NCBI GenBank assembly: GCA_031422315.1
Contig: JANOQN010000026.1
Span: 22,224-86,223, forward strand
DNA length: 64,000 nt
Direction of reading: 5' to 3'
Origin: JANNYA01 sp031422315
GTDB lineage: Bacteria; Pseudomonadota; Gammaproteobacteria; Xanthomonadales; SZUA-5
A model generated the notes under the pieces. It was not told the DNA's origin. It ran no database searches and worked only from the letters and a program-made list of their open reading frames with translations. Made by a program: the position numbers and the translations under genes. Below, piece by piece: positions 53,546 through 62,450 of this stretch (position 1 is its first letter; the number at the start of each line of letters is the position of its first letter).

Positions 53546-55060
53546 ATGATTGATCTAAACCAGCGCAGCGCGGGCATTTTGCTGCACATTACGTCACTGC
53601 CATCACCGCACGGTATTGGTGATTTTGGCCCCGACGCTTATCGTTTTGTCGACTGGCTAGCGTATAGCGGCCAGCGGCTTTGGCAATGGTTGCCGAGCAA
53701 TCCGATTGGGCCGGGTGATTCACCGTATCAAAGCGTCAGCGCGTTTGCTGGCAGCCCGCTGATGGTAGCGCTCGAACCGCTGGTTGACGCCGGTTGGCTG
53801 GCGCAGCCCGTGCTTCCAGAAGCAGGGTTCAACGCCGATTGCACTGATTTCGCGCAGGTAGTGCCCTGGCGCTTGAGCCAGCTGCGAGCGGCGGCCGCGG
53901 GCTTTGCCAGCGCTGCGGATTTACCAACGAAAGCGGCATTCGCCGATTGGTGCAACGAGCAAGCCAGCTGGCTGGATGATTACGCTGATTTTATGACCTG
54001 CGAGGCCATGCATCAGGGCAGCGCATGGTGGCATTGGCAGGCAAACTTGCGCGATCGTGTGCCCGCAGCGCTAGCATTGATGCGTGCTGAGCATATCAAC
54101 GAGGTACAGTTCTGGAAATTCGTGCAGTGGTGTTTTGACACGCAAGCTTTAGCGTTGAAACGCTATGCCAATGCCAAACAGGTCGCGCTGATGGGTGATC
54201 TGCCGATATTCATTGCGCACCACAGCGCCGATTGCTGGGCGCGTCCTGATTTGTACGAGTTAGATACGGATTTTCAACCCACGGTGGTCGCGGGCTGCCC
54301 GCCCGATGCCATGGCCCCGAGCGGGCAACGCTGGGGCAATCCACTCTATCGCTGGGACAAAATGGCGGCGGAAAACTATGCCTGGTGGACATCGCGCCTG
54401 CGCCGTGCGCTTGGGCAAGCGGATGTATTTCGCATTGATCACTTTCGCGGCTTTGCCGGCTATTACGAAATCCCGGCCAGCTGCCCAACAGCTGAAGAGG
54501 GTGCCTGGGTTCCAGGCCCCGGCAAAGCATTGTTTGACGCGATCAGTGCCGAGCTGGGGGTATTGCCGATTGTGGCGGAAGATTTGGGGCTCATCACCCA
54601 AGACGTTATTGAGCTGCGCGATTACTGTGGCTTCCCGGGCATGAAAATCTTGCAATTTGGTTTTGCCAGCGATGCGGCTGATGAATTTCTGCCACACAAC
54701 TGGCCCAGAAGCTGCGTGGCCTATACCGGCACGCACGATAACGACACCGTGCAAGGCTGGTGGCAAAAAGCCAGTCCGGGCGAGCAGCGATTTGCTGGCA
54801 CTTATCTGCCCGCAAACCAGCACGATATCCACTGGGCCATGATTCGCGCCTGCTATAACTCGGTCGCGAACGTAGCGGTGTGCCAGCTGCAAGATGTACT
54901 CGGGTTAGACGGCGCGCACCGCATGAATGTACCCGGCACGCTGGCCTCAAGCAATTGGAGCTGGCGTTTTAGCTGGGCCATGATTGCGCCCGAACACGCA
55001 CGCGTACTGCGCGTGATTACCGCTGCCAGCGGGCGCGCGCCGTTTGCGATGATGGGTTAG
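53546..55060 (+). CDS. malQ: 4-alpha-glucanotransferase (amylomaltase)
   Basis: This 504-residue GH77 enzyme transfers maltodextrin segments between glucan chains. It begins with RSAGILLHITSLPSPHGIGD, carries the characteristic GDLPIFIAHHSADCWARPDL, the nucleophile Asp in FRIDHFRGF and the acid in VAEDLG, and ends in the family-typical VPGTLASSNWSWRFSW. It is the last gene of the glycogen operon. With GlgP and GlgX it allows complete degradation of glycogen to glucose phosphate and glucose. A synthase and ADP-glucose pyrophosphorylase gene are not in the window. Confidence 0.94.
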   Translation: MIDLNQRSAGILLHITSLPSPHGIGDFGPDAYRFVDWLAYSGQRLWQWLPSNPIGPGDSPYQSVSAFAGSPLMVALEPLVDAGWLAQPVLPEAGFNADCTDFAQVVPWRLSQLRAAAAGFASAADLPTKAAFADWCNEQASWLDDYADFMTCEAMHQGSAWWHWQANLRDRVPAALALMRAEHINEVQFWKFVQWCFDTQALALKRYANAKQVALMGDLPIFIAHHSADCWARPDLYELDTDFQPTVVAGCPPDAMAPSGQRWGNPLYRWDKMAAENYAWWTSRLRRALGQADVFRIDHFRGFAGYYEIPASCPTAEEGAWVPGPGKALFDAISAELGVLPIVAEDLGLITQDVIELRDYCGFPGMKILQFGFASDAADEFLPHNWPRSCVAYTGTHDNDTVQGWWQKASPGEQRFAGTYLPANQHDIHWAMIRACYNSVANVAVCQLQDVLGLDGAHRMNVPGTLASSNWSWRFSWAMIAPEHARVLRVITAASGRAPFAMMG

Positions 55061-55107
55061 CGGTGCGCGCTTTGATCCAATTTGCCAGTCGCCCAGTTTC
55101 AAGCCTA

Positions 55108-55119
55108 TTAGTTTACTAA
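55108..55119. promoter_or_regulatory. Palindrome TTAGT-TT-ACTAA upstream of lexA
   Basis: A perfect inverted repeat with five-base arms lies about 130 bases before the lexA ATG. Its half sites TTAGT resemble LexA operators described in Xanthomonas-type bacteria, which fits autoregulation. It is a candidate only, since one short palindrome can occur by chance. Confidence 0.35.
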
Positions 55120-55247
55120 CCGCTATACACATAAATAAACTTTCGGGCTTTTTGCGCAACTGCGCTCGCTCGCACTGATCGCCAAAAGCGTGACAACTCA
55201 AAGCCAACGCGCTAAAGTTCGCGCGTTCTCCTTTCGTTCTTGTTGCC

Positions 55248-55910
55248 ATGTATAAAGAATCTAGTTTTGCTGTTGCGCGTTTGGCGCTGACTAAAACTCA
55301 GCGGCAAGTCTTGCAGCATTTGCAAGAGCGTGCTGAAGCTGGGCATGAGCCGCCCTCACTTGAATTGCTATGCACCGAGCTAGGGCTAGCTTCGCGCGGG
55401 TCTTTGCATAAGCACATTCGCGCGCTGATTGAAGCCGGGTTTGTCGTTGATTTGGCGGGTAAGCAGCGCGGCGTGCGGTTGCGTGAGCTAAACCAAAGCG
55501 CCAATACAGATGATTCAGCTGCCACAGTAAACGCGCGTAGCGTTGCGGTATTGGGCACCATTGCTGCTGGCCGCCCAATTGAAGCGGTGCAAACTGAGGC
55601 TTATTTGAGCGCGCCGTCTGAGCTTTTGGGCAAGGGCGATGCCTATGCGCTGCGGGTCAAGGGCGATTCGATGCAAAACGCGGGCATTTTTGATGGCGAC
55701 TGGGTATTCATTGAAAATCGCGATTGCGCGCGCAATGGTGAGATCGTCGTGGCGCTTATTGATGGCTTTGAAGCTACGCTCAAGCGCATAGAACAGCAGC
55801 CGGGCTATATTTTGCTGCACCCGGAAAACCCGCAGTTCCAAACCCAGCGCTACGCGCCTGAGCAAGTTGAAATCCAAGGCGTTTTAGTGGGTTTGATGCG
55901 CAAATACTGA
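55248..55910 (+). CDS. lexA: LexA SOS repressor (second Xanthomonas-like type)
   Basis: This 220-residue protein has an N-terminal winged helix (LTKTQRQVLQHLQERAEAG, LGLASRGSLHKHIRALIEAG) and a C-terminal S24 peptidase domain. The autocleavage site is Ala107-Gly108 in GTIAAGRP, with Ser141 in KGDSM and Lys179 in EATLKRI forming the catalytic dyad. The DNA-recognition helix SRGSLHKHI differs from E. coli LexA and is like the LexA2 type of xanthomonads, so its operator should differ too. It is monocistronic, converging on rlmJ. An integron integrase, in other bacteria a LexA target, lies 5 kb away. Confidence 0.88.
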   Translation: MYKESSFAVARLALTKTQRQVLQHLQERAEAGHEPPSLELLCTELGLASRGSLHKHIRALIEAGFVVDLAGKQRGVRLRELNQSANTDDSAATVNARSVAVLGTIAAGRPIEAVQTEAYLSAPSELLGKGDAYALRVKGDSMQNAGIFDGDWVFIENRDCARNGEIVVALIDGFEATLKRIEQQPGYILLHPENPQFQTQRYAPEQVEIQGVLVGLMRKY

Positions 55911-55920
55911 TGTGCAAATA

Positions 55921-56775
55921 CTAGGCCGCTGTTTTTAGCCACTGCCAGCCTGCGCGCGCGCGCGGCTCCACTTTCAGCAATCGATGCAGCGGCGTTAACA
56001 GCCGCTCCAGCGTTTGCTCGAATTTGAATGGTGGGTTGATCAGCACGATGCCGCAGCCGTTTAAACGTAGCGCGGTTTCATCCGGGTGTATGCAAAACTC
56101 CGCAGCAAGTGCGGATTTAACCGGAAACTGCGCACATAACTCGCGCAGTTTTCGATACACCTGCGCCATGTCGCGGCCGATTTTAATTGGGTACCAGATC
56201 ATAAAAACGCCGGTTGGCAACCTTGTGAAAGCGCCATTTAAGCTTTCTAAAATCACGTCCCATTCGTTTTTTTGCTCGAACGGCGAATCAATCATAATTA
56301 GCGCGCGTTTGGGCGTTGGTGGCAGTAGTGATTTCAACGCGGCATAGCCATCTTGCTGCAAAATGCGCACGCGCGCATCGCGCCCCATGCAGTGCTTCAA
56401 GATAGTGATCGGCTCATCTTGCAGCTCAATTAACTGCAATTTATCGTCCGGCCGCAGCATCGCACCAGCTAAATAGGGCGATCCTGGATAGGCGGAAAGC
56501 TCCAAAAAGCTGTTCAAACGCCGCACTTGTTCAACGTAGCGGTGCAGCTCGGGCGGCAGCGCGGTAACGTCATACAGTTTTTCGATGCCCTCTTTGAACT
56601 CGCCGGTTTTTTCACTCGGCGCGGCGTCCAACAAATAGCGCCCGGAACCGGCGTGAGTTTCGATATAGCTCAGTGGCGCGGGTTTTTCGGTCAGCGCGCG
56701 CAATAGCTCGACCAAAACCGCGTGCTTGAAGCAGTCGGCAAAATTACCGGCGTGAAACGCATGTTGATAGTTCAC
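55921..56775 (-). CDS. rlmJ: 23S rRNA (adenine(2030)-N6)-methyltransferase
   Basis: This 284-residue protein has the RlmJ N-terminus MNYQHAFHAGNFADCFKHAV, then YIETHAGSGRYLLD (SAM-binding region) and GIVLINPPFKFEQTLE-like C-terminal strand (CGIVLINPPFKFEQ). The expected catalytic motif IV, normally DPPY/F in this family, reads IDSPFEQKNEW, with Ser in place of the first Pro. The protein is otherwise of normal length and appears intact. RlmJ methylates A2030 of 23S rRNA and is largely restricted to gammaproteobacteria. Confidence 0.9.
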   Translation of the reverse strand: MNYQHAFHAGNFADCFKHAVLVELLRALTEKPAPLSYIETHAGSGRYLLDAAPSEKTGEFKEGIEKLYDVTALPPELHRYVEQVRRLNSFLELSAYPGSPYLAGAMLRPDDKLQLIELQDEPITILKHCMGRDARVRILQQDGYAALKSLLPPTPKRALIMIDSPFEQKNEWDVILESLNGAFTRLPTGVFMIWYPIKIGRDMAQVYRKLRELCAQFPVKSALAAEFCIHPDETALRLNGCGIVLINPPFKFEQTLERLLTPLHRLLKVEPRARAGWQWLKTAA

Positions 56776-56825
56776 AAAATTCCCTGAAAATCAATGGGGC
56801 ACTACAAGTATTTTGACTACGTTGG

Positions 56826-56949
56826 ATTCCATTTCTAAATCGAAGTGATAATAAGGCGGCGGTGTGAGGATCGACGAAGACGTACTAAATGTACGTCTAG
56901 GAAACCGGAGCGAGAAGGCGCAATTAGCGCTTTGATTTAGACGTGGAAT
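56826..56949. repeat. 124-bp palindromic element with nested hairpins
   Basis: Outer arms ATTCCATTTCTAAATC (56826-56841) and GATTTAGACGTGGAAT (56934-56949) are complementary at 14 of 16 positions. Inside are a perfect hairpin AGACGTAC-TAAAT-GTACGTCT (56878-56898) and GCGC-AATTA-GCGC (56918-56930 region). The element fills almost the whole gap between rlmJ and murB and its right arm reaches the murB stop codon. It resembles a MITE or a structured RNA. No coding sequence is seen. Confidence 0.6.
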
Positions 56950-57980
56950 TATATGATTAGCGGCTCGGGCTCCAACTGCACGCCAAAGCGCTGCTTGACC
57001 GTTTGCATGACAAATTCCGCCAGCTGCCAAAGCTCTGCACCGGTCGCGCGTTTGCGATTGATCAAAACCAGCGCGTGCTGCTTGCTGACTTGCGCGCCGC
57101 CAATACTGTGGCCTTTGAGCCCAGCATTTTCAATCAGCCACGCAGCGCTGATTTTCGCCTGCCCGCCCATATTGGTCGGGAAGTAGCTAAAGCCAGAAAC
57201 TTCAGCGGTAATGCGCGCCGCCGTTTCCGCGTCAACCACCGGATTTTTGAAAAAGCTGCCCGCATTGCCGTATTCGAGCGGATCTGGCAGCTTATCTTCG
57301 CGCAGCTGGCACACGGCTTTGAATACGTCACGCGCGGTTGGATTTACATGTGCCTTGAGCTTCTCTAGTTCATCGCGAATGCCAGCGTAGCTTAGCTCCA
57401 GCTTGGATTCGCGCGGTAGCAAAAACTCAACGTGTGTGACGATATATCGGCCGACTTCCACTGATTTAAAGCGGCTGTGGCGATAGCGAAACTGGCATTC
57501 GGCTTTGCTAAAGCGCTTGATTTCCAGCGTATGGCGATCAATCACATCAACCGCGTCAACGAAGCGATCTAGCTCCACGCCATAGGCGCCAATATTCTGA
57601 ATCGGCGCAGCGCCGACGGTGCCGGGAATCAGCGCCAAGTTTTCCAAACCAAATAGGCTTTGCTTGAGCGTCCAGTCGACAAATCGGTGCCAGTTTTCCC
57701 CCGCGCCAACCCGCACGCGCGCATGCGAGCCAGGGCTTTTTAATTGCTCAATTCCGGGCAGCTGTGGCAGCAGCACCACGCCTGGAAAATTTTGGGTAAA
57801 CAACACGTTTGAGCCATCACCCAGTACCAGCAGCGGGTCCTTCGCGTCATTGATATCTTTCAGCATTAAATTGAGCGCATCGAAGGATCGACAGCTGACC
57901 AGAAACTGCGCTTGGGCCTCTACGCCAAAGGTATTGAGCGCAGTTAAATCGGCATTTTCCAACACGTTCAAATCATTCAT
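56949..57980 (-). CDS. murB: UDP-N-acetylenolpyruvoylglucosamine reductase
   Basis: This 343-residue protein starts at the ATG at 57980 (MNDLNVLENADLTALNTFGV), a length close to E. coli MurB. The flavoenzyme reduces enolpyruvyl-UDP-GlcNAc to UDP-MurNAc in peptidoglycan synthesis. FAD-binding stretches LLVLGDGSNVLF and ALIPGTVGAAPIQNIGAYGVE are clear, as are the catalytic-region GNAGSFFKNPVV with the serine and AAWLIENAGLKGHSIGGAQV. The start lies inside the last codons of pyrD, overlapping by eight bases, so the two are co-translated. Confidence 0.94.
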   Translation of the reverse strand: MNDLNVLENADLTALNTFGVEAQAQFLVSCRSFDALNLMLKDINDAKDPLLVLGDGSNVLFTQNFPGVVLLPQLPGIEQLKSPGSHARVRVGAGENWHRFVDWTLKQSLFGLENLALIPGTVGAAPIQNIGAYGVELDRFVDAVDVIDRHTLEIKRFSKAECQFRYRHSRFKSVEVGRYIVTHVEFLLPRESKLELSYAGIRDELEKLKAHVNPTARDVFKAVCQLREDKLPDPLEYGNAGSFFKNPVVDAETAARITAEVSGFSYFPTNMGGQAKISAAWLIENAGLKGHSIGGAQVSKQHALVLINRKRATGAELWQLAEFVMQTVKQRFGVQLEPEPLII

Positions 57981-59019
57981 GGGCTTCCCCGGATGCTGTG
58001 CGGTGCTCAGCGAGCGCATTCACGCAATCGGCAATCAGCGCCGGGCCTTGGTAGATAAAGCCGGTGTAAAACTGCACCAGCGTAGCACCGGCCCCCACTT
58101 TGGCGAGCGCATCGGCGCCGCTGCAAATGCCGCCGGTTCCGATCAAGGTAATCTCTGGCACTAAACGCCTCCGTAAGTCAGCGAGCACTTGCGTCGAGCG
58201 CTGCATCAGCGGCGCGCCGGAAAGTCCGCCGGCCTCACTCCCGTTTGGTAAATGCTCGACGCCAGTACGCGCAATCGTAGTATTGCCAGCGATCACGCCT
58301 TCGATGCGCACGGCATTGAGCACTTCTGCAACATCGTCGAGCTCCGCTTCGCTCAAATCCGGCGCAATTTTCAGCACCAGCGGCGTGCGCTTTTTGTGGG
58401 TGGTTTGCAGATTGATTTGCGCGTTTTTCAGCTCACTAATAAGACGTGTCAATGCTGCTTTGCCCTGTAAATCCCGCAAGCCTTGGGTATTAGGAGATGA
58501 GATATTGATAGTCACGTAGCTGGCACGCGCGTAAACCGCACGCAGGCCGATTAAATAGTCATCCAAGGCATTTTCATTGGCGGTGTCTTTGTTTTTGCCG
58601 ATATTGATGCCTAAAACGCCAGTAAATCTTGTGCAGTCCAGATTGCGTTGCAAGCCGGGTAAACCCTCGTTATTAAAGCCAAGCCGATTGATCACGGCTT
58701 TAGCTTCCGGCAGTCGAAAAATGCGCGGTTTGGGATTTCCAGGCTGCGGTTTTGGCGTCACTGTACCGACTTCGATAAAACCGAAACCGAGCTTGCTGAG
58801 CGCGTCGATAGCGCTGCCGTTCTTATCAAAGCCCGCCGCCAAGCCGACTGCGTTGGGCAACTTCAAACCCATGCACTGCACCGGTTTTGCATTCATACGC
58901 GCCGCTAACAGCGTTCCAAATCCTAAGCTTTCGCCACCGGCGAGTGCTTTTAGGGTCAGCGTATGCGCGCGCTCGGCGTCCAGCGCAAACAGCGCGCGAC
59001 GGGCTAATTGATAGATCAC
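57973..59019 (-). CDS. pyrD: Dihydroorotate dehydrogenase (quinone)
   Basis: This 348-residue class 2 dihydroorotate dehydrogenase oxidises dihydroorotate to orotate with FMN and passes electrons to membrane quinone. The N-terminal amphipathic helices (ALFALDAERAHTLTLKAL) that bind the membrane are present, followed by GLAAGFDKNGSAIDAL, the catalytic Ser in TINISSPNTQGLRDLQG and the FMN-phosphate site LIGTGGICSGADALAKVGAG. It lies between lpd (six bases upstream) and murB (overlapping), forming an unusual three-gene run of unrelated housekeeping functions. Confidence 0.95.
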   Translation of the reverse strand: MIYQLARRALFALDAERAHTLTLKALAGGESLGFGTLLAARMNAKPVQCMGLKLPNAVGLAAGFDKNGSAIDALSKLGFGFIEVGTVTPKPQPGNPKPRIFRLPEAKAVINRLGFNNEGLPGLQRNLDCTRFTGVLGINIGKNKDTANENALDDYLIGLRAVYARASYVTINISSPNTQGLRDLQGKAALTRLISELKNAQINLQTTHKKRTPLVLKIAPDLSEAELDDVAEVLNAVRIEGVIAGNTTIARTGVEHLPNGSEAGGLSGAPLMQRSTQVLADLRRRLVPEITLIGTGGICSGADALAKVGAGATLVQFYTGFIYQGPALIADCVNALAEHRTASGEAHE

Positions 59020-59025
59020 GCCGAG

Positions 59026-60450
59026 CTAGTTTTGGCGGTGCAGCGCGCGCTTATCGACCGATAGCGCGGCTTCATGCACGGCCTCAGAAAGCGTCGGGTG
59101 CGCATGGCAAATGCGTGCCAAATCCTCACTTGATGCGTGGAATTCCATCGCCACTACGCATTCGGCGATCAGCTCAGACACGTTTGCGCCGCACATGTGT
59201 ACGCCTAAGATTCGATCCGTCTCAGCATGCGCGATGATTTTCACCAGCCCGGCAGGCTCGTTCATGGCCAGCGCGCGGCCGGTCGCGGCAAATGGGAAAC
59301 TGCCGGTTTTGTAAGGTATTTGCGCGGCTTTTAACTCAGCTTCGGTTTTGCCGACCCAGGCGATTTCTGGCTCGGTGTAAATGACCCAGGGGATGGTGTC
59401 GAAATTCACGTGGCCGGATTTTCCGGCAATGATTTCCGCTACTGCAACGCCTTCTTCCGAGCCTTTATGCGCCAGCATCGGCCCGCGCACGCAATCGCCG
59501 ACCGCGTAAACACCCGCCAGCGCAGTTGCGCAATGTTCGTCGACCATGATTTGCCCGCGCTCAGTCAAGCTAACGCCGCAATCAGGTGCTAACAGGGCTT
59601 CGGTGTAGGCCCGGCGGCCGACCGCCACCAATAATTTATCGAATTCCGCCGTTTGCGCGCCGTTCGCATCGGTATAGCCGAGTTTGACCACGCCGTTTTC
59701 AACACTCGCGCCGGTTACTTTGGTGCCCAAACGAATGTCCAAACCCTGCTTTTTGAATTCACGTAATGCTGCACGCGAAACATCGGCATCAACTGCGGAT
59801 AAAAAATCCGGCATCGCTTCAAACACCACTACTTCAGAGCCTAAGCGCTTCCAGACGCTGCCAAGTTCTAAGCCAATGACGCCCGCGCCAATCACGCCCA
59901 GGCGCTTTGGGGTTTGGGTAAAATCGAGCGCGCCTTGATTGTCGACGATATGATTGCCGTCAAATGCCACGTTCGGGATTTGGATCGGCACCGAGCCAGT
60001 CGCCAAAATGACGTGTTTTGCGGAAATAATTTGTACGCTGCCATCGTGGGCGGTGATCTGCACCTGCTTGTCTTTCAGCAGTTTGCCAGTGCCTGCGAAC
60101 GCGCTGATTTTATTGGCTTTGAACAAGCCTGCAATGCCGCCGGTGAGCTGGCCGACGATTTTATCTTTGCGCGCCACCATTTGCGCAACATCAATACCGA
60201 TATTGCTGGCAGAAATGCCGTGATCGGCGTAGCTGTGGCTCAAATTATGAAAGTGCTTGGACGAATCCAGCAGCGCTTTTGACGGAATACAGCCGACATT
60301 GAGGCAAGTTCCACCTAACGATGGTTTGCCATTTTTGCCAATAAACTTGTCAATACAGGCAGTTTTCAGTCCAAGCTGGGCCGCTCTAATAGCGCCAACA
60401 TAGCCCGCCGGGCCCGCGCCGATTACCACTACGTCAAATTGCTCTGCCAT
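59026..60450 (-). CDS. lpd: Dihydrolipoyl dehydrogenase
   Basis: This protein of 474 residues starts at the ATG at 60450, with AGGA at a good distance upstream, and has the same length as E. coli Lpd. It reoxidises dihydrolipoamide of 2-oxoacid dehydrogenase complexes with NAD+. The FAD-binding GAGPAGYVGAIRAAQLG, redox-active disulphide GGTCLNVGCIPSKALL, NAD-binding GAGVIGLELGSVWKRLG and the C-terminal His-Glu pair in CHAHPTLSEAVHEAAL are all intact. No E1 or E2 genes are adjacent inside the window. The ACTLSV-like tail ends normally. Confidence 0.95.
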   Translation of the reverse strand: MAEQFDVVVIGAGPAGYVGAIRAAQLGLKTACIDKFIGKNGKPSLGGTCLNVGCIPSKALLDSSKHFHNLSHSYADHGISASNIGIDVAQMVARKDKIVGQLTGGIAGLFKANKISAFAGTGKLLKDKQVQITAHDGSVQIISAKHVILATGSVPIQIPNVAFDGNHIVDNQGALDFTQTPKRLGVIGAGVIGLELGSVWKRLGSEVVVFEAMPDFLSAVDADVSRAALREFKKQGLDIRLGTKVTGASVENGVVKLGYTDANGAQTAEFDKLLVAVGRRAYTEALLAPDCGVSLTERGQIMVDEHCATALAGVYAVGDCVRGPMLAHKGSEEGVAVAEIIAGKSGHVNFDTIPWVIYTEPEIAWVGKTEAELKAAQIPYKTGSFPFAATGRALAMNEPAGLVKIIAHAETDRILGVHMCGANVSELIAECVVAMEFHASSEDLARICHAHPTLSEAVHEAALSVDKRALHRQN

Positions 60451-60486
60451 TTTGAAATCCTTTTGCATTTGATTGGATGCCCGCAT

Positions 60487-60841
60487 GGTAATTCATTCGA
60501 GCCAGCGCTGGATGGCGCGCAGGTGAATCAAAACGGCTAGTACGCTTTGGGATTTTGTCGACGCGGCACCGGATAGGCCCAAGGTTTGGCAAGTATTGGC
60601 TGCAGATCGAGAAAGCCCAGGGTGCGGCAAACCGCGTGGGATTTACCGCGAACTATAAATTACTGCATCGCGGAACGGTTCTGCCGAGCCGCAACGCTGA
60701 GGCATCAGCTCTAGCGCGCAGCATTTGCGCTAGAGCTTATGTTTGCCGCCAAGGCCGTGTAAGGCGATTCTTTTTTCGACGGCGCAGTCAGCCGTTTGCG
60801 CGGCAACGGCGGCAGCTAAATCAAAGGGCATGCGAACCAAC
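60487..60841. other. 355-base gap between lpd and the integron integrase
   Basis: I see no gene here. The open frame starting at 60555 on the plus strand has an Arg/Gln-rich translation without family resemblance and runs into the antisense of intI, so I leave it out. The lpd promoter should lie at the left end. Confidence 0.5.
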
Positions 60842-61810
60842 TCAAAGCGCATCCAGCGGGCTTAGCACGCCTCGGCCACCTTTGTTCATCACATGGGTAT
60901 AAATCATCGTCGTGTTCAAATCGCGATGACCAAGTAATTCCTGCACGGTGCGAATATCGTATCCGGCTTGCAGCAGATGGGTGGCGAATGAATGCCGCAA
61001 AACATGCGGCGTGCAGGGCTTATTGATCTTGGCCGCGTGCGCCGCTTCACGCACTGCCCGTTGCACGCTTTCAGGATAGATGTGGTGCCTGCGCTCAATG
61101 CCCGTGCGCGGATCCACGGATCGAACATTTGAAGGGAAAACCCACTGCCAGCCCCATTGTTTCGCGGCATTTTTATATTTCTCGGATAAGGCATTCGGCA
61201 AAAACACCTCGCCGAATCCCGCCGCCAAATCCTTTTGATGCAGCAACTGCACGCGTGCCAAATGATCTTGTAGAGGAAGAATTAAGTTTTCCGGCAATAC
61301 CGTCACGCGATCTTTGTTGCCCTTGCCCTCACGAACAATAATTTCCCGCCGGCTTAGTTCGATATCCTTGACTCGTAATCGCAAACCTTCCAACAGCCGC
61401 ATGCCTGTTCCGTACAAAAGGCTGGTCACGATCCACATCGTGCCACTCACGCCCTGCAACAAACCGCGAACTTCTGAATTCGTCAGCACCACTGGCAGGC
61501 GTTCTCCACGTTTTGCGTGCGGCAACTCATCTAGCCAAGCAAGCTCGACTTTCAAGACCTGTTTGTACAAAAACAAGATCGCGCTTTTGGCTTGATTTTG
61601 GGTCGACGCTGATACCTTGCGTTCAACCGCCAAATAAGTCAGAAACGTAGTCACTTCATGCAGGCCCATATCGGTCGGGTGCCGCTTGTGATGAAACAAA
61701 ATAAAACGCCGCGCCCAATCGTGGTAGGCATTCTCGGTTCGAATGCTGTAATGCAATGTTCGAACGACGTTTCGAAGCTGATCGAGCAATTTAACCGGGC
61801 GTGTATCCAT
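60842..61810 (-). CDS. intI: Integron integrase
   Basis: This 322-residue tyrosine recombinase starts at the ATG at 61810; the frame is open to a TTG at 61864. It has the IntI landmarks: VKLLDQLRNVVRTLHYSIRTENAY near the start, Arg in LLYGTGMRLLEGLRLRVKD, the IntI-specific insertion with RTGIERRHHIYPESVQRAV, HxxR in TPHVLRHSFATHLL, and GHRDLNTTMIYTH with the nucleophilic Tyr. All catalytic residues are present. It is transcribed leftwards, away from the cassette array that begins about 120 bases upstream of its start, the standard integron layout. Confidence 0.95.
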   Translation of the reverse strand: MDTRPVKLLDQLRNVVRTLHYSIRTENAYHDWARRFILFHHKRHPTDMGLHEVTTFLTYLAVERKVSASTQNQAKSAILFLYKQVLKVELAWLDELPHAKRGERLPVVLTNSEVRGLLQGVSGTMWIVTSLLYGTGMRLLEGLRLRVKDIELSRREIIVREGKGNKDRVTVLPENLILPLQDHLARVQLLHQKDLAAGFGEVFLPNALSEKYKNAAKQWGWQWVFPSNVRSVDPRTGIERRHHIYPESVQRAVREAAHAAKINKPCTPHVLRHSFATHLLQAGYDIRTVQELLGHRDLNTTMIYTHVMNKGGRGVLSPLDAL

Positions 61811-61920
61811 CCGGTAAATTTTAGGTTTGCCTATTGCAAAGATCAAGTTGTTTTCCAGGCTCAAAGGAACTACTTGACAATAACTATTTGAATGGGCGAC
61901 TCTTTGCGAAATTAATAATT

Positions 61921-61939
61921 CGTCTAAACGACGTTAGAG
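61921..61939 (+). other. attI-like recombination site
   Basis: The sequence CGTCTAAACGACGTTAGAG ends in the core GTTAGAG (61933-61939), located 123 bases upstream of the intI start and directly before the first cassette. An inverted half site (TCTAAAC against GTTAGA) is visible. Position and core sequence identify it as the primary insertion site attI. Confidence 0.75.
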
Positions 61940-62191
61940 CTTGCCTTTTTTAGCCCAGTTTCGCAGCATAGAAGCTCGTCGGAACTAGCTTTAGGCAGTT
62001 CGAAAGTTGCTGCACCGGCTTGCGCCGAAACAGGTTTCGCAGTAGTTTTGTCTGCAATCGCAGTTCATCGCATCACCCCGTTTCGGAGCGCGCAGCATGC
62101 AGTCTCTAACCTCTGGCTCAAGCCGACCGCCGCACAAGTCTCTTGAATCATCCGAAGCCTGTCGCTATGCGGCGGCGGCTTAGCTCGAACG
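61934..62191 (+). mobile_element. Integron cassette 1 (type A, 258 bp)
   Basis: This cassette starts TTAGAGCTTGCC and ends at the core of attC1. It is closely similar to cassette 6 over its whole length. No start codon with a conserved frame is visible. It includes the palindrome-like GCGCCGAAACAGGTTTCGC. Confidence 0.8.
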
Positions 62192-62197
62192 TTAGTG
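62104..62197 (+). repeat. attC1 site
   Basis: Left core CTCTAAC (62104-62110) and right core GTTAGTG (62191-62197) enclose complementary arms GCTCAAGCCGACCGCCGC and GCGGCGGCGGCTTAGCTCG, giving an imperfect hairpin as in single-stranded attC recombination. Confidence 0.8.
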
Positions 62198-62450
62198 GCT
62201 TGCTGTTTTCACCCTGTTTCGCCATCCGAAAATTTATCGCAATTTGGTTTGGGCACTTTGAAAGTTTGGCTCATCGGCTTGCGCCGAAACAGGTTTCGCC
62301 GTAGCTTCATCAGCGCTTGCAGTTCCTCGCATCACCCTGTTTCGGAGTTCGCGCAATGCAGTCTCTAACCTCTGGCTCAAGCCGACCGCCGCACAAGTCT
62401 CTTGAATCATCCGAAGCCTGTCGCTATGCGGCGGCGGCTTAGCCCGAACG
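62192..62450 (+). mobile_element. Integron cassette 2 (type A', 259 bp)
   Basis: This cassette begins TTAGTGGCTTGCTGTTTTC and is nearly identical to cassette 3. It shares the right-hand part and attC with cassettes 1 and 6. There is no credible gene on either strand. Confidence 0.8.

Noticed and set aside
60555..60902. 115-codon open frame between lpd and intI
   Set aside because: The Arg-rich composition, absence of a ribosome-binding site and overlap with the antisense of intI indicate chance.
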